Source: Pseudacidovorax sp.
GTDB taxonomy: Bacteria; Pseudomonadota; Gammaproteobacteria; Burkholderiales; Burkholderiaceae_C
DNA: 64,000 bases
NCBI RefSeq assembly: GCF_017991995.1
Contig: NZ_JAGOPN010000001.1
Coordinates: forward strand, 460,612 to 524,611
Reading direction: 5' to 3'
Below are positions 63,611 through 64,000 of this stretch, one piece after another; within the stretch, counting starts at the first letter, position 1, and every line of letters starts with the position of its first letter. The notes under the pieces are model-generated. The model was given only the letters and a program-made list of their open reading frames with translations, was not told the DNA's origin and ran no database searches. A program made the translations under genes and the position numbers.

Positions 63611-63754
63611 GCCTCGGGGCGTTGCGGTTTGTCCGCCAGTAGGCTCGCGGTGAGGGCGTGCCGTGGTCGCGCCATGAGCCTGTCGTCAATTCCCCGCCGA
63701 GGCCCGTGGCGCGGCTGATTCGTCGGCGGGTGTCTTTGGAGGTCGGTTCGTGGG

Positions 63755-63908
63755 CGCTGGAGGCTCCGCCGGCCCCGGCCCGCCCGGCCCGCCTCGCCCA
63801 CAGCCTGCGCCGCTCGCTGAACGCTCGCGGAACCTGCGGTGCTCGCCGGATGAGCGCGCGGCGTAACTCGCTCCGCGCTTCGCGCTGCGTGGAGTGAACC
63901 CCTGCGGC
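63755..63908. repeat. Degenerate relative of the 424/940 repeat family, next to an IS end
   Basis: The 321 bp after yheS has no convincing gene. From about 63755 it resembles the structured repeats near 0.5-1.2 kb: CGGCCCGCC blocks, then GCGTAACTCGCTCCGC at about 63860-63875, paralleling GCATAACTCGCTGCGC in copy B. It reads up to 63908, directly against the IS end. The similarity is partial; the upstream part (63611-63755) shows nothing recognisable. Confidence 0.4.
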
Positions 63909-64000
63909 TGGACCACAGAGGTGGCACAGAACTAAGCTGCTTGCCGGGCGAGTTGATCTTCGAATTCGTTGGGTGGGACGTAGCCCAGCGCCGAGTGCAG
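63909..64000 (-). mobile_element. Edge of an IS3-family insertion sequence
   Basis: From 63909 the DNA reads TGGACCACAGAGGTGGCACA, a plausible IS terminal inverted repeat beginning TGGAC, followed by the 3' end of an IS3-type transposase on the minus strand. The element continues beyond the window. No target-site duplication can be checked because only one end is visible. Confidence 0.65.
63932..64000 (-). CDS. IS3-family transposase OrfB, C-terminal 22 residues (cut by window edge)
   Basis: The visible end reads LHSALGYVPPNEFEDQL then ARQAA and a stop. The (R)PHSALGY.(S/P)P..F(E) signature is diagnostic for the C-terminus of IS3-group DDE integrase-like transposases. Only 23 codons lie in the window, so completeness cannot be judged. 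Stop codon on the minus strand at 63932-63934. Confidence 0.75.
   Translation of the reverse strand: MHSALGYVPPNEFEDQLARQAA

Overview
The window is GC-rich DNA (roughly two thirds G+C by eye) whose gene content points to a betaproteobacterium of the Burkholderiales, most likely Comamonadaceae (Variovorax/Acidovorax-like). The grounds are Bug-type solute receptors, a dapC-dapD-(pilT/U)-dapE-prmB order, many LysR regulators and Comamonadaceae-style intergenic hairpin repeats. That placement is inference from gene content; no rRNA or tRNA gene was seen.

Layout. 1-3.8 kb: valine/isobutyrate catabolism (acyl-CoA dehydrogenase cut by the window edge, mmsA, divergent LysR). The two catabolic genes are split by about 1 kb of non-coding DNA holding two inverted copies of a structured 240-255 bp repeat. 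3.8-9.1 kb: three consecutive c-di-GMP genes on the minus strand. 9.2-12.3 kb: a NYN-LOTUS RNA-binding/nuclease-like protein, a 3-oxoacid CoA-transferase pair and a divergent PAS-LuxR regulator with a clear palindromic operator. 12.4-18.6 kb: a low-complexity membrane protein, a PagL lipid A deacylase with a divergent TetR regulator and operator, and hrpA, which carries REP-like hairpins inside its coding sequence. 18.7-20.8 kb: vapBC and argA. 20.9-31.3 kb: a MocR-type regulator divergent from an operon for a peptide-type ABC importer, an amidase and an AzlCD exporter, with an SDR gene behind it. 31.3-33.3 kb: an island of lower GC and different codon use, with a HEPN-like gene and small membrane proteins.

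33.3-51.6 kb is the most unusual part: a large divergent catabolic locus. One wing (minus strand) encodes an alpha/beta hydrolase, a TrzA/SsnA-like amidohydrolase, a polar ABC importer with an embedded amidase, a flavin monooxygenase and a 6PGDH-like dehydrogenase. The other wing (plus strand) encodes a Rieske oxygenase, a RutB-like ureidoacrylate amidohydrolase, a nitrilase, a second 6PGDH-like dehydrogenase, a LysR regulator, a second flavin monooxygenase, a barbiturase/cyanuric acid hydrolase-family ring-opening enzyme and a PuuE-like deacetylase. An orphan NMT1/THI5-type binding protein and an AllA ureidoglycolate lyase sit at its left edge. Together they look like an oxidative and hydrolytic pathway for an N-heterocycle (pyrimidine, purine-derived or triazine-like) that ends in urea/ammonia and a small semialdehyde. 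The substrate cannot be named from sequence.

51.6-55.8 kb: a chromosomal type B chloramphenicol acetyltransferase, and a LysR/Bug receptor/FAD oxidoreductase cassette with a textbook LysR operator. 55.8-63.6 kb: lysine biosynthesis and housekeeping genes (dapC, dapD, a PilU-like ATPase, dapE, prmB, yheS). The window ends in a degenerate repeat interrupted by the edge of an IS3-type insertion sequence.
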